A stretch of 62,414 nucleotides of DNA from Clostridia bacterium (GCA_017516315.1 JAFXDE010000010.1:1-62414); one strand, 5' to 3'. Positions 7,014-16,557 are shown, numbered from the stretch's first letter. Numbers and translations are program-made. The notes: generated by a model not told the origin, from the sequence alone.

Positions 7014-8036
7014 ATGAAAAAGCGTTATTTGGTTTTACAGGACGGCACAGCTTTTGAGGGCTACGCCTTCGGTGCCGACGGTGAAAATATCGGTGAACTT
7101 GTTTTCACCACAAATATGGTCGGTTACATCGAAACCCTTACCGACCCCTGCTACTACGGTCAGATCGTTATGCAGACCTTCCCCATGGTAGGTAACTACG
7201 GTATTATCGAATCCGATTTTATCGGTCAGCCTAAGCTTCACGGCTATGTAGTAAGAGAATGGTGCGAGGCTCCCTCTAACTTCCGTTGTGAGTATGACCT
7301 TGACACCTTCCTTAAAAACAACGGTATCCCCGGAATTTACGGTGTTGACACCAGAGAAATTACAAACATCATCCGTGACGGCGGTACGGTTAATGCTAAA
7401 ATCTGCGACGAGCTTCCCGCTTCGACTGATGACATCAAGGAATATAAAATAATTTCTGCCGTAGAAAATACGGGAAGCAAAGAAAAGAGTGAGTTTGTAC
7501 CGACAGGGGAATACAAAAAGCATATCGCTATAGTAGACCTCGGCTCTACTAAGAATATGGAACAGGCTCTTATGGAAAAAGGCTGCAAGGTTACTCTTCT
7601 TCCCTACGATTTCAAAGCAGCAGAGGTAGAGGCTGACGGAGTTATTATCTCTGAGGGTCCCGGCTGTCCCAAGGCAAATTCAGCTATAATCGCTGAGGTC
7701 GGAGCGCTTATGGGCAGGCTTCCTGTTTTCGGTATCGGCCTCGGACATCAGCTTATGGCTCTTTCTCAGGGCGCTGACACAGAAAAGCTTCTCTACGGCC
7801 ATCACGGCTCAAATCAGCCCGTAAAAATCGTAGGCACTCCCCGTACTCTGATTACTACGCAGAATCACGGCTATGTGGTTAATAAGGACAGCGTAAAGGA
7901 AGGCGTTATCTCTCACCTTAACGGCAACGACGGTACGGTAGAGGGTATCGAATACAAAGATAAGAAAGCATTCTCAGTACAGTTCGAGCCCGATGATGCA
8001 CTTATCGAAAAATTCTTAAAGATGATGGAGGAGTAA
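7014..8036 (+). CDS. carA: Carbamoyl-phosphate synthase small subunit, glutaminase triad lost
   Basis: CarA normally hydrolyses glutamine and passes ammonia to CarB. The 340-residue protein keeps the CarA N-terminal domain (VGYIETLTDP, GQIV, VDTREIT) and the class I amidotransferase fold. The catalytic residues are changed: the nucleophile loop GICLGHQ reads GIGLGHQ, putting Gly at 242 in place of Cys, and the C-terminal QxHPE motif reads QFEPD (323-327), replacing both His and Glu. The usual SNGPGDP loop reads SEGPGCP. The protein ends about 15 residues earlier than usual. It should be unable to use glutamine by the known mechanism. Four bases separate it from carB. Confidence 0.9.
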   Translation: MKKRYLVLQDGTAFEGYAFGADGENIGELVFTTNMVGYIETLTDPCYYGQIVMQTFPMVGNYGIIESDFIGQPKLHGYVVREWCEAPSNFRCEYDLDTFLKNNGIPGIYGVDTREITNIIRDGGTVNAKICDELPASTDDIKEYKIISAVENTGSKEKSEFVPTGEYKKHIAIVDLGSTKNMEQALMEKGCKVTLLPYDFKAAEVEADGVIISEGPGCPKANSAIIAEVGALMGRLPVFGIGLGHQLMALSQGADTEKLLYGHHGSNQPVKIVGTPRTLITTQNHGYVVNKDSVKEGVISHLNGNDGTVEGIEYKDKKAFSVQFEPDDALIEKFLKMMEE

Positions 8037-8039
8037 GAG

Positions 8040-11000
8040 ATGCCACTTAATAAAGATATTAAAAAGGTTCTTGTTATAGGTTCAGGCCCTATCGTTATCG
8101 GACAGGCTGCCGAGTTTGACTATGCAGGCGCACAGGCTTGCCGTGTTCTTAAGCAGGCAGGCGTAAATGTAGTTCTCGTTAACTCTAACCCCGCTACCAT
8201 TATGACAGATAAGGCTCTTGCAGATGAAATTTATCTCGAGCCTCTTACCGCAGAAACAGTAAAGAGAATCATCAAGCTCGAAAAGCCCGACTCACTTTTA
8301 GCAGGTCTCGGCGGCCAGGTAGGTCTTACCCTTGCTATGCAGCTTTCAAAGGAGGGCTTCCTCCAGGCTAACGGTGTTAAGCTTATCGGTACTGATGTAG
8401 AAGCTATAGATAAGGCTGAGGACAGACAGCTCTTCAGAGATACTATGCAGTCCATCAATCAGCCCTGCATTCCTTCGGATATTTCAAATGACATCGAGAC
8501 CTCACTCGAAATCGCAAAGAGAATCGGTTATCCTGTAATTGTACGTCCTGCCTTCACCCTCGGCGGTGCAGGCGGCGGTGTGGCTTATAATGAGGACGAG
8601 CTTCGCATTATCGCCAAAACAGGTCTCGACGCTTCTCCCATTACACAGATTCTCGTAGAAAGATACATAAAAGGCTGGAAGGAAATCGAGTTTGAAACTA
8701 TGCGTGACAGCGCAGGTAACGCTATCGCCATCTGCTCGATGGAAAACTTCGACCCTGTCGGCGTTCATACAGGTGACAGTATCGTTGTCGCTCCCGCACT
8801 TTCTCTTTCCACCAAGGAATACAATATGCTCCGTCAGGCTTCACTTGACATCGTTTCCGCCCTTAAAATCGTAGGCGGCTGTAACTGTCAGTTTGCTCTC
8901 AATCCCGAATCCTTTGAGTATGCTGTTATCGAGGTTAATCCCCGTGTTTCCCGTTCTTCAGCTCTCGCTTCTAAGGCTTCCGGTTATCCCATCGCAAAGA
9001 TGACAACCAAGCTTGCTCTCGGCTATAATCTCGACGAAATCGTAAACGACATCACAGGTAAGACCTGCGCATGCTTCGAGCCCTCACTTGACTATGTAGT
9101 ATGTAAGTTCCCCAAATGGCCCTTCGATAAGTTCCTCGGCTCATCCAGAAAGCTCGGTACACAGATGAAGGCCACAGGTGAGGTTATGTCCATCGGTCAG
9201 TCCTTCGAGGAGGCTATTATGAAGGCTGTCAGAGGTGCTGAAATCTCTCTCGACACTCTTAATGCCGCTCCCCTCAGCGATCTTCCTCTTCTCGAAAGAC
9301 TCGACATCGCAGATGACAGAAGAATCTTCACCGTGTTTGAGGCCATCAAGGCAGGTATATCTGACGAAAAGATTCACGAAATAACCGCTATAGATAAATG
9401 GTTTATTTCTAAGCTCCGAAATCTCGCTAACTTCGAAAATGAAATCGAGGGTAAGGAAATTACCGAGGAGCAGTACCTCAGAGCTAAAAAGCTCGGCTAC
9501 ACTGATAAATCTCTCCGTAAGTTCTGTACCTTCCCCGAAGAATTCCACAGAGAAGCAAGCTACAAGATGGTTGACACCTGCGCAGCAGAGTTCAGCGCAA
9601 CCACACCTTATTTCTATTCTTCTTACGATAAGGCCTGCGAATCCAGACGTTATCAGCGTTCGGGCAAGGATGTAGTTATGGTTCTCGGCTCAGGTCCCAT
9701 CAGAATCGGTCAGGGTATCGAATTCGACTACTCCTCCGTTCACTGTGTATGGACACTTAAGGAGCTCGGCTACGATGTTGTTATCGTAAATAATAACCCC
9801 GAAACCGTCTCTACAGACTACGATACAGCTGACAGACTTTACTTCGAGCCTCTCAACGAGGAAGACGTAATGAACATCATCAAGGTTGAAAAGCCTATCG
9901 GTGTCGTTGTTGCCTTCGGCGGTCAGACAGCCATCAAGCTTACCAAATTCCTTGACGATAACGGAATTAAGATTCTCGGCACATCACAGCAGGGTATCGA
10001 CACGGCTGAGGACAGAGAAAAGTTCGATGCTCTTCTCGAAAAGTACGGCTTTATGCGTCCTGCAGGCTGCGGTGTTATGACCTTAGAGGAAGCACTCGAG
10101 GCTGCCAACAGACTTACATATCCCGTACTTCTCAGACCCTCCTATGTTATCGGCGGTCAGAATATGATGATCGTTCATAACGATGTTGAGGTAGAGAGAT
10201 ATATGAAGAAGATTCTTTCTACCGGTATCGAAAATCCTGTTCTTGTGGATAAATATATGAGTGGTACGGAAATAGAGGTAGATGTAATTTCCGACGGTAA
10301 GGATGTTCTTATTCCCGGTATTATGCAGCACGTAGAGCGTGCGGGTGTCCACTCAGGCGACTCCATCGCTGTTTATCCTCCCTTCTCGCTTACGGACAAG
10401 ATGACACAGACAGTTGTAGACTGCTCCGAAAAGCTCGCTCTTGCTCTCGGTACAAAGGGTCTGGTTAACATACAGTATCTCATTTATGAAAATCAGCTTT
10501 ATGTTATCGAGGTTAATCCCAGAGCCTCCAGAACCATTCCTTACATCAGTAAGGTTACAAATGTTCCTATGGTTGACCTTGCCACCAAGGTTATGACAGG
10601 CTCTGCACTTAAAGACTTAGGCTACGGCACAGGTCTTTACGAGGCACCTCCTTACTTTGCAGTAAAAGCGCCCGTATTCTCCTTCGAAAAGCTCAACGAT
10701 GTAAACAGCTATCTCGGACCCGAAATGAAGTCCACGGGTGAGGTTTTAGGTATCGGCAAAACCCTTAACGAGGCTCTGTTCAAGGGCCTTACCTCCTCGG
10801 GTATAAAGGTAAACGCCAAAAGTGATAAGAGCGAAATGGGTGTGCTTCTCAGCGTGGATGAGCATGACCTTGACGAAATAGTTTCTATCGCTAAAAAGCT
10901 TCAGGATCTCGGCATCAACATCTATGCGGCCAAGGATACAGCGAGAGCTATCGTAAACCTCGGCATCAATGTAACCTATGTAAAGGGCATCAGAGAAAGT

Positions 11001-12074
11001 GACTATTGCTTCAAGCTTCTCGAAAGCGGTAAGATTGACTTCATCGTTTACACAGGCGCACTCTTCGATGCTACTATGGACAACTATATCGCACTTCACA
11101 GAAAGGCTCTTCAGCTCGGCATCGCTTGCTTTACCTCTCTGGACACAGCTAATGCTATGCTCGACATTATGGCAAGTAACTACACTCAGCAGAACACAGA
11201 GCTTATCGACATAAACAGCATGAGAACGAGCAGAAAAATCTTTAAGTTCTCAAAGATGCACGGTACCGGTAATGACTACATCTTTATCGATAACCGTGAC
11301 GGACAGATTACCTGCCCCGAATCACTCTGTATCAATTTCTGTGAAAGACATTACGGTATCGGCGGTTACGGCTTTATCCTTATCGAAAATTCCGATGTAG
11401 CCGATGCTAAGATGCGAGTGTTCAACCGTGACGGCAGTGAAGGCTCTATGGCAGGTAATGCTATACGCTGTGTAGGTAAGTATCTTTACGATAAGGGTAT
11501 CGTAAACAAAGAGGAAATCACCGTCGAAACAGGTGCAGGAATCAAGGAGCTTAAGCTCTATATCTCCAATAAGCGTGTAACAGCTGTTCAGGTTTATATG
11601 GGCAAGCCCACCTTTGACTGTGCATCTATTCCCTGTACTCTCGACGAGGAGGATATTATTGATTATCCTATCACTATCGGTGCAAGCAGCTATAATATTA
11701 CCTGTCTTAACATCGGTAATCCTCACTGTGTAGTATTTGACAAAAATGTAGACGGACTCGACCTTCAGAAAATAGGTCCCTCCTTCGAAAAGGCTGACAT
11801 CTTCCCCGAAAGAATCAATACCGAATTCGTCAGAGTTGTTAACTCACATACTCTTAAGATGAGAGCTTACGAAAGAGGTAACGGTGAGACCTTTGCCTGC
11901 GGTACAGGTGCATGCGCCGCAGTGGTAGCCGCTGTAGAGAACGGCTTCTGTAAAAAAGGCGAGGAGATAACCGTCAAGCTTAAGGGCGGTGACCTTGCCG
12001 TAACCTATAACGACGACGGAATCTTCCTTACAGGTAACGCTGTTCTCGTATTTGAAGGCGAAGCTGAATATTAA
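8040..12074 (+). CDS. carB-dapF: Carbamoyl-phosphate synthase large subunit fused to DapF-like domain
   Basis: This 1344-residue protein is an in-frame fusion. Residues 1 to about 1060 form a complete CarB: two ATP-grasp halves starting at KKVLVIGSGPIVIGQ and, near residue 548, VMVLGSGPIRIGQ, then the MGS-like allosteric domain. Residues about 1066-1344 are a full-length diaminopimelate epimerase fold (KMHGTGNDY, NRDGSEG, ERGNGETFACGTGACA). In the DapF part, Cys1287 is kept, but the other catalytic base position (MCGN in the family) is Ala1138 (MAGN). An internal ATG at 11220 marks a plausible ancestral dapF start but has no ribosome binding site, so the fused protein is the likely product. 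Confidence 0.92.
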   Translation: MPLNKDIKKVLVIGSGPIVIGQAAEFDYAGAQACRVLKQAGVNVVLVNSNPATIMTDKALADEIYLEPLTAETVKRIIKLEKPDSLLAGLGGQVGLTLAMQLSKEGFLQANGVKLIGTDVEAIDKAEDRQLFRDTMQSINQPCIPSDISNDIETSLEIAKRIGYPVIVRPAFTLGGAGGGVAYNEDELRIIAKTGLDASPITQILVERYIKGWKEIEFETMRDSAGNAIAICSMENFDPVGVHTGDSIVVAPALSLSTKEYNMLRQASLDIVSALKIVGGCNCQFALNPESFEYAVIEVNPRVSRSSALASKASGYPIAKMTTKLALGYNLDEIVNDITGKTCACFEPSLDYVVCKFPKWPFDKFLGSSRKLGTQMKATGEVMSIGQSFEEAIMKAVRGAEISLDTLNAAPLSDLPLLERLDIADDRRIFTVFEAIKAGISDEKIHEITAIDKWFISKLRNLANFENEIEGKEITEEQYLRAKKLGYTDKSLRKFCTFPEEFHREASYKMVDTCAAEFSATTPYFYSSYDKACESRRYQRSGKDVVMVLGSGPIRIGQGIEFDYSSVHCVWTLKELGYDVVIVNNNPETVSTDYDTADRLYFEPLNEEDVMNIIKVEKPIGVVVAFGGQTAIKLTKFLDDNGIKILGTSQQGIDTAEDREKFDALLEKYGFMRPAGCGVMTLEEALEAANRLTYPVLLRPSYVIGGQNMMIVHNDVEVERYMKKILSTGIENPVLVDKYMSGTEIEVDVISDGKDVLIPGIMQHVERAGVHSGDSIAVYPPFSLTDKMTQTVVDCSEKLALALGTKGLVNIQYLIYENQLYVIEVNPRASRTIPYISKVTNVPMVDLATKVMTGSALKDLGYGTGLYEAPPYFAVKAPVFSFEKLNDVNSYLGPEMKSTGEVLGIGKTLNEALFKGLTSSGIKVNAKSDKSEMGVLLSVDEHDLDEIVSIAKKLQDLGINIYAAKDTARAIVNLGINVTYVKGIRESDYCFKLLESGKIDFIVYTGALFDATMDNYIALHRKALQLGIACFTSLDTANAMLDIMASNYTQQNTELIDINSMRTSRKIFKFSKMHGTGNDYIFIDNRDGQITCPESLCINFCERHYGIGGYGFILIENSDVADAKMRVFNRDGSEGSMAGNAIRCVGKYLYDKGIVNKEEITVETGAGIKELKLYISNKRVTAVQVYMGKPTFDCASIPCTLDEEDIIDYPITIGASSYNITCLNIGNPHCVVFDKNVDGLDLQKIGPSFEKADIFPERINTEFVRVVNSHTLKMRAYERGNGETFACGTGACAAVVAAVENGFCKKGEEITVKLKGGDLAVTYNDDGIFLTGNAVLVFEGEAEY

Positions 12075-12080
12075 TTTTTC

Positions 12081-12116
12081 AGGGCTGTTGTGCTGATATG
12101 GTGCGACAGCTCTTTT
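12081..12116 (+). terminator. Probable terminator after carB-dapF
   Basis: AGGGCTGT at 12081-12088 pairs with ACAGCTCT at 12106-12113 with one G-T pair. A short T-run follows and the loop is long. Moderate strength. Confidence 0.5.
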
Positions 12117-12138
12117 ATGAATTTTGGAGGTAAAACCT

Positions 12139-13506
12139 TTGGCAAAGACTGATAAAACCTATCTTTTCGAAAATAAATCCATACCTGCGGCGGTGGCATC
12201 CCTGGCACTCCCGACCGTTATGAGCTCCCTTGTAATGATTATATATAATCTCGCCGATACATATTTTATAGGTATGCTGGATAACCCTGTACAAAATGCA
12301 GCGGTAACTCTTTCTGCACCTGTTTTACTCGCTTTTAATGCGGTTAATAATCTCTTCGGTGTAGGCGGCTCGAGTATGATGAGCAGAGCTTTGGGCAGAA
12401 AGGATTATAAAACCGTAAGGGAAAGCTCAGCCTTTTCCTTTTACGGAGCACTTATTTGCAGTGCGTTCTTTTCGCTTCTTTTTATCTTTTTCGGCAAAAG
12501 CATCCTTATGCTTCTCGGTGCTGACGGAGAAACGATTGCTCCTACTATGACATACATAAAATGGACAGTAGTTTTCGGAGCTGTTCCCGCTATTTTGCAG
12601 ACCACTATGGCGTATATCGTGCGCTCTGAGGGATATGCGGCTTTTGCGTCGGTAGGAACAATCAGCGGATGTCTGCTGAATATTATTCTTGACCCTGTTT
12701 TTGCTCTTCCCTTCGGTCTCGGTATGGAAGTAGAGGGTGTGGCACTCGCTACCTTTATTTCCAACTGTGTTTCCTGTATATATTTCCTTGTGCTGATAAT
12801 TTTTATTCTTCGAAAGAAAACCTCTATCAGCATAAATCCGAAGGATTTTCATATAAGAAAGCCTATCGTAACCGGTATCTTTACAGTAGGTTTTTCCGCT
12901 TGCATACAGAATCTTCTTAATGTTACGGGTATGACCATTCTTACTAATTCTGTGTCTGCCTTCGGTACTACTGCTATTGCAGCTATGGGTATCGTGCAAA
13001 AAATTACCCAGGTTCCTCTGTTTGTTTTCCTCGGAGTCTCTCAGGGTGTGGCGCCGCTTATCGCTTATAACTACGCGTCTAAAAATTACGGAAGAATGAA
13101 GCGAACGGTAACCTTTACGGGTAGTCTTATTACCTCTCTCGCTTTCTTGGCTGTAGCCGTTCTTTTCTTCGGAGGAGAGGGAATAATAACGCTCTTTATG
13201 AAAAATGTAGAGGTTGTCATCTGCGGTACGGGTCTTATCAAGGGTTTTTGTATGGCTCTTCCCTTCCTTTGTCTTGATTTCCTTGCCGTAGGTGTATTCC
13301 AATCTCTCGGCAACGGTAAAAACGCTATGATTTTTGCCGTAACACGAAAAATTCTTCTTGAGATACCGGCACTTATTATTCTCAACAGACTATTCCCGCT
13401 TTACGGACTTGCCTGGGCACAGTTCTGCGCTGAGCTTGTTCTGAGTATAGCAGCGGTTATTGTTCTGAGAAATATTTTCAGAAGGCTTGAAAGGGAGGAA
13501 GCATAA
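12139..13506 (+). CDS. MATE family multidrug exporter
   Basis: The 455-residue membrane protein matches MATE exporters (NorM/DinF type), which expel cationic drugs using Na+ or H+ gradients. Twelve hydrophobic segments form two homologous halves; the first begins ALPTVMSSLVMIIYNLADTYF, characteristic of MATE helix 1. Start TTG 12139 is chosen because GGAGG at 12126-12130 lies 8 bases upstream; the in-frame TTG at 12124 overlaps that site. The stop overlaps the ATG of the MFS gene by one base, so the two transporters are co-expressed. Substrate unknown. Confidence 0.9.
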   Translation: MAKTDKTYLFENKSIPAAVASLALPTVMSSLVMIIYNLADTYFIGMLDNPVQNAAVTLSAPVLLAFNAVNNLFGVGGSSMMSRALGRKDYKTVRESSAFSFYGALICSAFFSLLFIFFGKSILMLLGADGETIAPTMTYIKWTVVFGAVPAILQTTMAYIVRSEGYAAFASVGTISGCLLNIILDPVFALPFGLGMEVEGVALATFISNCVSCIYFLVLIIFILRKKTSISINPKDFHIRKPIVTGIFTVGFSACIQNLLNVTGMTILTNSVSAFGTTAIAAMGIVQKITQVPLFVFLGVSQGVAPLIAYNYASKNYGRMKRTVTFTGSLITSLAFLAVAVLFFGGEGIITLFMKNVEVVICGTGLIKGFCMALPFLCLDFLAVGVFQSLGNGKNAMIFAVTRKILLEIPALIILNRLFPLYGLAWAQFCAELVLSIAAVIVLRNIFRRLEREEA

Positions 13507-14678
13507 TGCTTTTGCTTGCTTTGATTGCTGTTTCTTATGTAGCGGTCGGACTTCCCGACTCTGTGCTCGGCACGGTTTGGCCTGCTGTTTACGAGGATTT
13601 GAATCTTCCCGTGTCTATGGCAGGATATATAGGGATGACCGTCAGCGGATGTACGGTAATTTCCTGCCTTCTCAGTACGAGGTTTACGGCTAAATTCGGT
13701 ACAGGTCTTGTCTCAGCCGTAAGCGCACTTATGACGGCTGCGGCACTTCTCGGCCTTTCCTTATCTCAGAGTCCCGTTTATTTCTTTCTTCTCTCAGTTC
13801 CTCTCGGTATGGGTGCAGGCACCGTAGATTCGGCACTTAACGGCTTCGTTGCTTTATACTGCAGTAATTCGCAGATGAGTTATCTGCACTGCTTTTACGG
13901 ACTCGGCGTAACGCTTAGCCCTTATCTGGTTTCGCTGTGTCTTGCCGATGATAATAATTGGCGCAGAGCTTACCTTACTGTCGGAATTATTCAGACGGTG
14001 ATTTCACTTCTTATTTTCTTTGCCGTTCCTTATTGGCGAAGAATGGAAAGGAATAATATTCTTAAGGAAGAATCTGAGCCGAAAACTCTTACTCTCAGTC
14101 AGATGATTAAGATGCCTTCTGTGGTGCTAAGCTGTATTGTTTTTTATCTTATCTGCGCCGCAGAATATACGGCAGGGGTGTGGAGCAGTACCTACTTTGC
14201 CGAATTTAAGGACTTCACACCTGAAAAAGCCGCAAAAACGGCAATGCTTTTTTATGTAGGTATGACCGTGGGCAGATTTATGTCGGGTGTTTTCGGAAAT
14301 AAGCTCGGAAGCAAGAGAATACTTTACATCTGTGTCGGTATTCTGCTTTCTGCTTCGGTTATTATCGCTTTACCGCTTCCTTCCTTTGTCTCGGCTTTGG
14401 GACTTCTTCTTTTCGGCTTCGGTATGGGGCCGACCTTTCCGAATCTTTCCTATCTTGTTCCGTCACTTTTCGGCAGAGACATTTCCTCTTCGGTTATCGG
14501 TGTACAGCTCGCCTCGACCTATGTGGGAATAATGACCCTTCCGCCGGTTTTTGGTGTTCTGGCGGAAAAGGTTTCGGCAGGTATTTTTCCCTATTTTCTT
14601 TTTGCGACTCTCTGTGCCTTCGTAATCGCTTCGGTTATGATGGTAAAGAGTCTGAAAGTAAATATTGATAAAAGCTAA
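13506..14678 (+). CDS. MFS transporter, FHS/fucose-permease-like
   Basis: This 390-residue major facilitator protein has about 12 hydrophobic segments. The first helix region has LPDSVLGTVWPAVYEDL, similar to fucose:H+ symporter-like (FHS) permeases. A charged central loop (WRRMERNNILKEESEP) separates the halves. Overlap with the MATE gene implies translational coupling. A beta-galactosidase gene lies immediately downstream but has its own promoter, so a role in sugar uptake is possible but unproven. Confidence 0.85.
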   Translation: MLLLALIAVSYVAVGLPDSVLGTVWPAVYEDLNLPVSMAGYIGMTVSGCTVISCLLSTRFTAKFGTGLVSAVSALMTAAALLGLSLSQSPVYFFLLSVPLGMGAGTVDSALNGFVALYCSNSQMSYLHCFYGLGVTLSPYLVSLCLADDNNWRRAYLTVGIIQTVISLLIFFAVPYWRRMERNNILKEESEPKTLTLSQMIKMPSVVLSCIVFYLICAAEYTAGVWSSTYFAEFKDFTPEKAAKTAMLFYVGMTVGRFMSGVFGNKLGSKRILYICVGILLSASVIIALPLPSFVSALGLLLFGFGMGPTFPNLSYLVPSLFGRDISSSVIGVQLASTYVGIMTLPPVFGVLAEKVSAGIFPYFLFATLCAFVIASVMMVKSLKVNIDKS

Positions 14679-14693
14679 AACAGATGTTATAAT
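14665..14693 (+). promoter_or_regulatory. Promoter of GH35 gene
   Basis: TTGATA at 14665-14670 and TATAAT at 14688-14693 are 17 bases apart, straddling the end of the MFS gene. The beta-galactosidase can therefore be transcribed independently. Confidence 0.75.
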
Positions 14694-14723
14694 CTTTCTG
14701 AGAAAACAACAGGCGGTGTAAAT

Positions 14724-16460
14724 ATGAATTTTGAAATTAAAGGTAATGAGTTCATAAAAGACGGTAAACCCATTAAAATTATCTCAGGTGCCGTTCACTA
14801 TTTCCGTAATATGCCCGATACCTGGAGTGATATTTTTAAGAAAATGAGAGCCATGGGCTGCAACTGTGTAGAGACCTACTGTGCATGGAATCTTCACGAA
14901 AAAAAGCCGGGAGTTTATGATTTCGAGGGAAATTTAGATATTTCTCTTTTCCTTAAGAAGGCAGCGGAGGAGGGACTTATGGCTATCGTAAGACCCGGCC
15001 CTTATATCTGTGCCGAATGGGAATTCGGCGGTCTTCCCTGGTGGATTCAGGCTGACGACGAAATAGAAATCCGATGCAGCAATAAGGCATACATAAAATA
15101 CTTTGACAGTTATCTTGCGAAGCTTTTCGAGCAGGTTAAACCGCACCTTTCCACTAACGGCGGTAATGTAATAATGCTTCAGTGCGAAAACGAGTACGGC
15201 TACTACGGTGACGATAAGGAATACCTTAAGTATCTTTATCAGAGCTACCGTGAAAAGGGGATAGATGTACCTCTTTTCACCTCAGACGGCACAAGCAAGG
15301 ATAATCTTTTAGACGGCTACATAGATGGCTGTATGGCTACTCTTAACTTCGGCAGCCGTGTGGAGGAGAATTTCCGCGCTCACGATGAGCTTTTTCCCGA
15401 CCAGCCGAAAATGTGTATGGAAATGTGGAACGGCTGGTTTGATGCCTGGGGCGACGAGCAGCATCATACCACCTCTGCCGAGGATTATGCAAAGGCAGTA
15501 GATGATATGCTTACAAAGGGCAGCGTAAATATGTATATGTTTATCGGAGGCACTAACTTCGGCTTTATGAGTGGTGCAAACCATTATGAGAGATTCGCAC
15601 CCGATGTAACGAGCTATGATTATGATGCGCTTCTTACCGAGTGCGGTGATGTTACTGCTAAGTATCACGCTATAAGAAATGTGATTATGAAGCATATGGG
15701 TGAGGAGTTGCCTGAAATTCCTGCTGACAGAGTCAAGAGGGCCTACGGAAAATTCACTCTGACTGAGAAAGCAGGCATCTTTGATAACCTCGACAGGCTT
15801 TCTTCGCCTGTCCGCAGTGATGTACCTCTCTGTATGGAGAAATACGGTCAGGGCTACGGCTTTATCGCTTATACCACAGTTCTCGGCAGAGACTACGAAA
15901 ATGTTAAGCTTTCCCTTGAAAGCCTCGGTGACAGAGCGCAGATTTATATAAACAGAGATTTAATCGACATTCTTTACATAAACGATTCCCTGGAAACAGT
16001 CTTTTCTGCCAAGGCAGGGGACAGACTTACCGTTCTTTGCGAGAATATGGGCAGAGCCAACTTCGGCAGTAAGATGATGCGTAAAAAGGGTATTGCCGGC
16101 AGATGTCTTCTCGATAATAAAATTCATTTCGGCTGGGATGTATACACTCTGCCTATGGATAATCTCAGCAAGGTGGTTTATACCGAAGAGGATATAAAAG
16201 AAAAATCCGTATTCTATAAGGGCAGATTCACCGTCGATGAGGCCTTTGATACCTTCCTTAAGCTCGATAATTTCACTAAAGGCTTCGTAACGGTCAACGG
16301 CTATAATATAGGCAGATACTGGGAAATCGGACCTCAGCAGACTCTTTATATTCCTGCTTCTCTTCTTAGGGAGGGCGAGAACGAAATTATTATCTTTGAG
16401 TCTGACGGAATCAAGGGAGAGCCTGTAATAAAGTTCGTGGATACACCGATTCTCGGGTAA
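14724..16460 (+). CDS. Beta-galactosidase, glycoside hydrolase family 35
   Basis: The 578-residue protein matches GH35 beta-galactosidases, which release terminal galactose with retention. The catalytic TIM barrel starts SGAVHYFR and contains FGGLPWW, the acid/base Glu in QCENEYG (near residue 154) and the nucleophile Glu in CMEMWNGWF (near residue 233). The C-terminal third holds the beta-sandwich domains (TKGFVTVNGYNIGRYW). No signal peptide is seen, so it is intracellular and would act on imported galactosides. Start ATG 14724 follows a GGCGG site. Confidence 0.92.
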   Translation: MNFEIKGNEFIKDGKPIKIISGAVHYFRNMPDTWSDIFKKMRAMGCNCVETYCAWNLHEKKPGVYDFEGNLDISLFLKKAAEEGLMAIVRPGPYICAEWEFGGLPWWIQADDEIEIRCSNKAYIKYFDSYLAKLFEQVKPHLSTNGGNVIMLQCENEYGYYGDDKEYLKYLYQSYREKGIDVPLFTSDGTSKDNLLDGYIDGCMATLNFGSRVEENFRAHDELFPDQPKMCMEMWNGWFDAWGDEQHHTTSAEDYAKAVDDMLTKGSVNMYMFIGGTNFGFMSGANHYERFAPDVTSYDYDALLTECGDVTAKYHAIRNVIMKHMGEELPEIPADRVKRAYGKFTLTEKAGIFDNLDRLSSPVRSDVPLCMEKYGQGYGFIAYTTVLGRDYENVKLSLESLGDRAQIYINRDLIDILYINDSLETVFSAKAGDRLTVLCENMGRANFGSKMMRKKGIAGRCLLDNKIHFGWDVYTLPMDNLSKVVYTEEDIKEKSVFYKGRFTVDEAFDTFLKLDNFTKGFVTVNGYNIGRYWEIGPQQTLYIPASLLREGENEIIIFESDGIKGEPVIKFVDTPILG

Positions 16461-16527
16461 GTAATGCGGAACAGGGGACAGATTTATTTAAATTCCGCCG
16501 CTTCAATAATTTAATCACATAACAGTA

Positions 16528-16557
16528 AAACCCACAGATTTGATTTTCTGTGGGTTT
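16528..16557. terminator. Bidirectional terminator between GH35 and FAD gene
   Basis: AAACCCACAGA at 16528-16538 pairs perfectly with TCTGTGGGTTT at 16547-16557. Flanking A and T runs allow function in both directions for the convergent genes. Confidence 0.85.

Noticed and set aside
11220-12074. dapF as a separately translated gene
   Set aside because: ATG 11220 is in frame but no ribosome binding site precedes it and no stop separates it from carB. Internal initiation cannot be excluded, but the fusion is the simpler reading.
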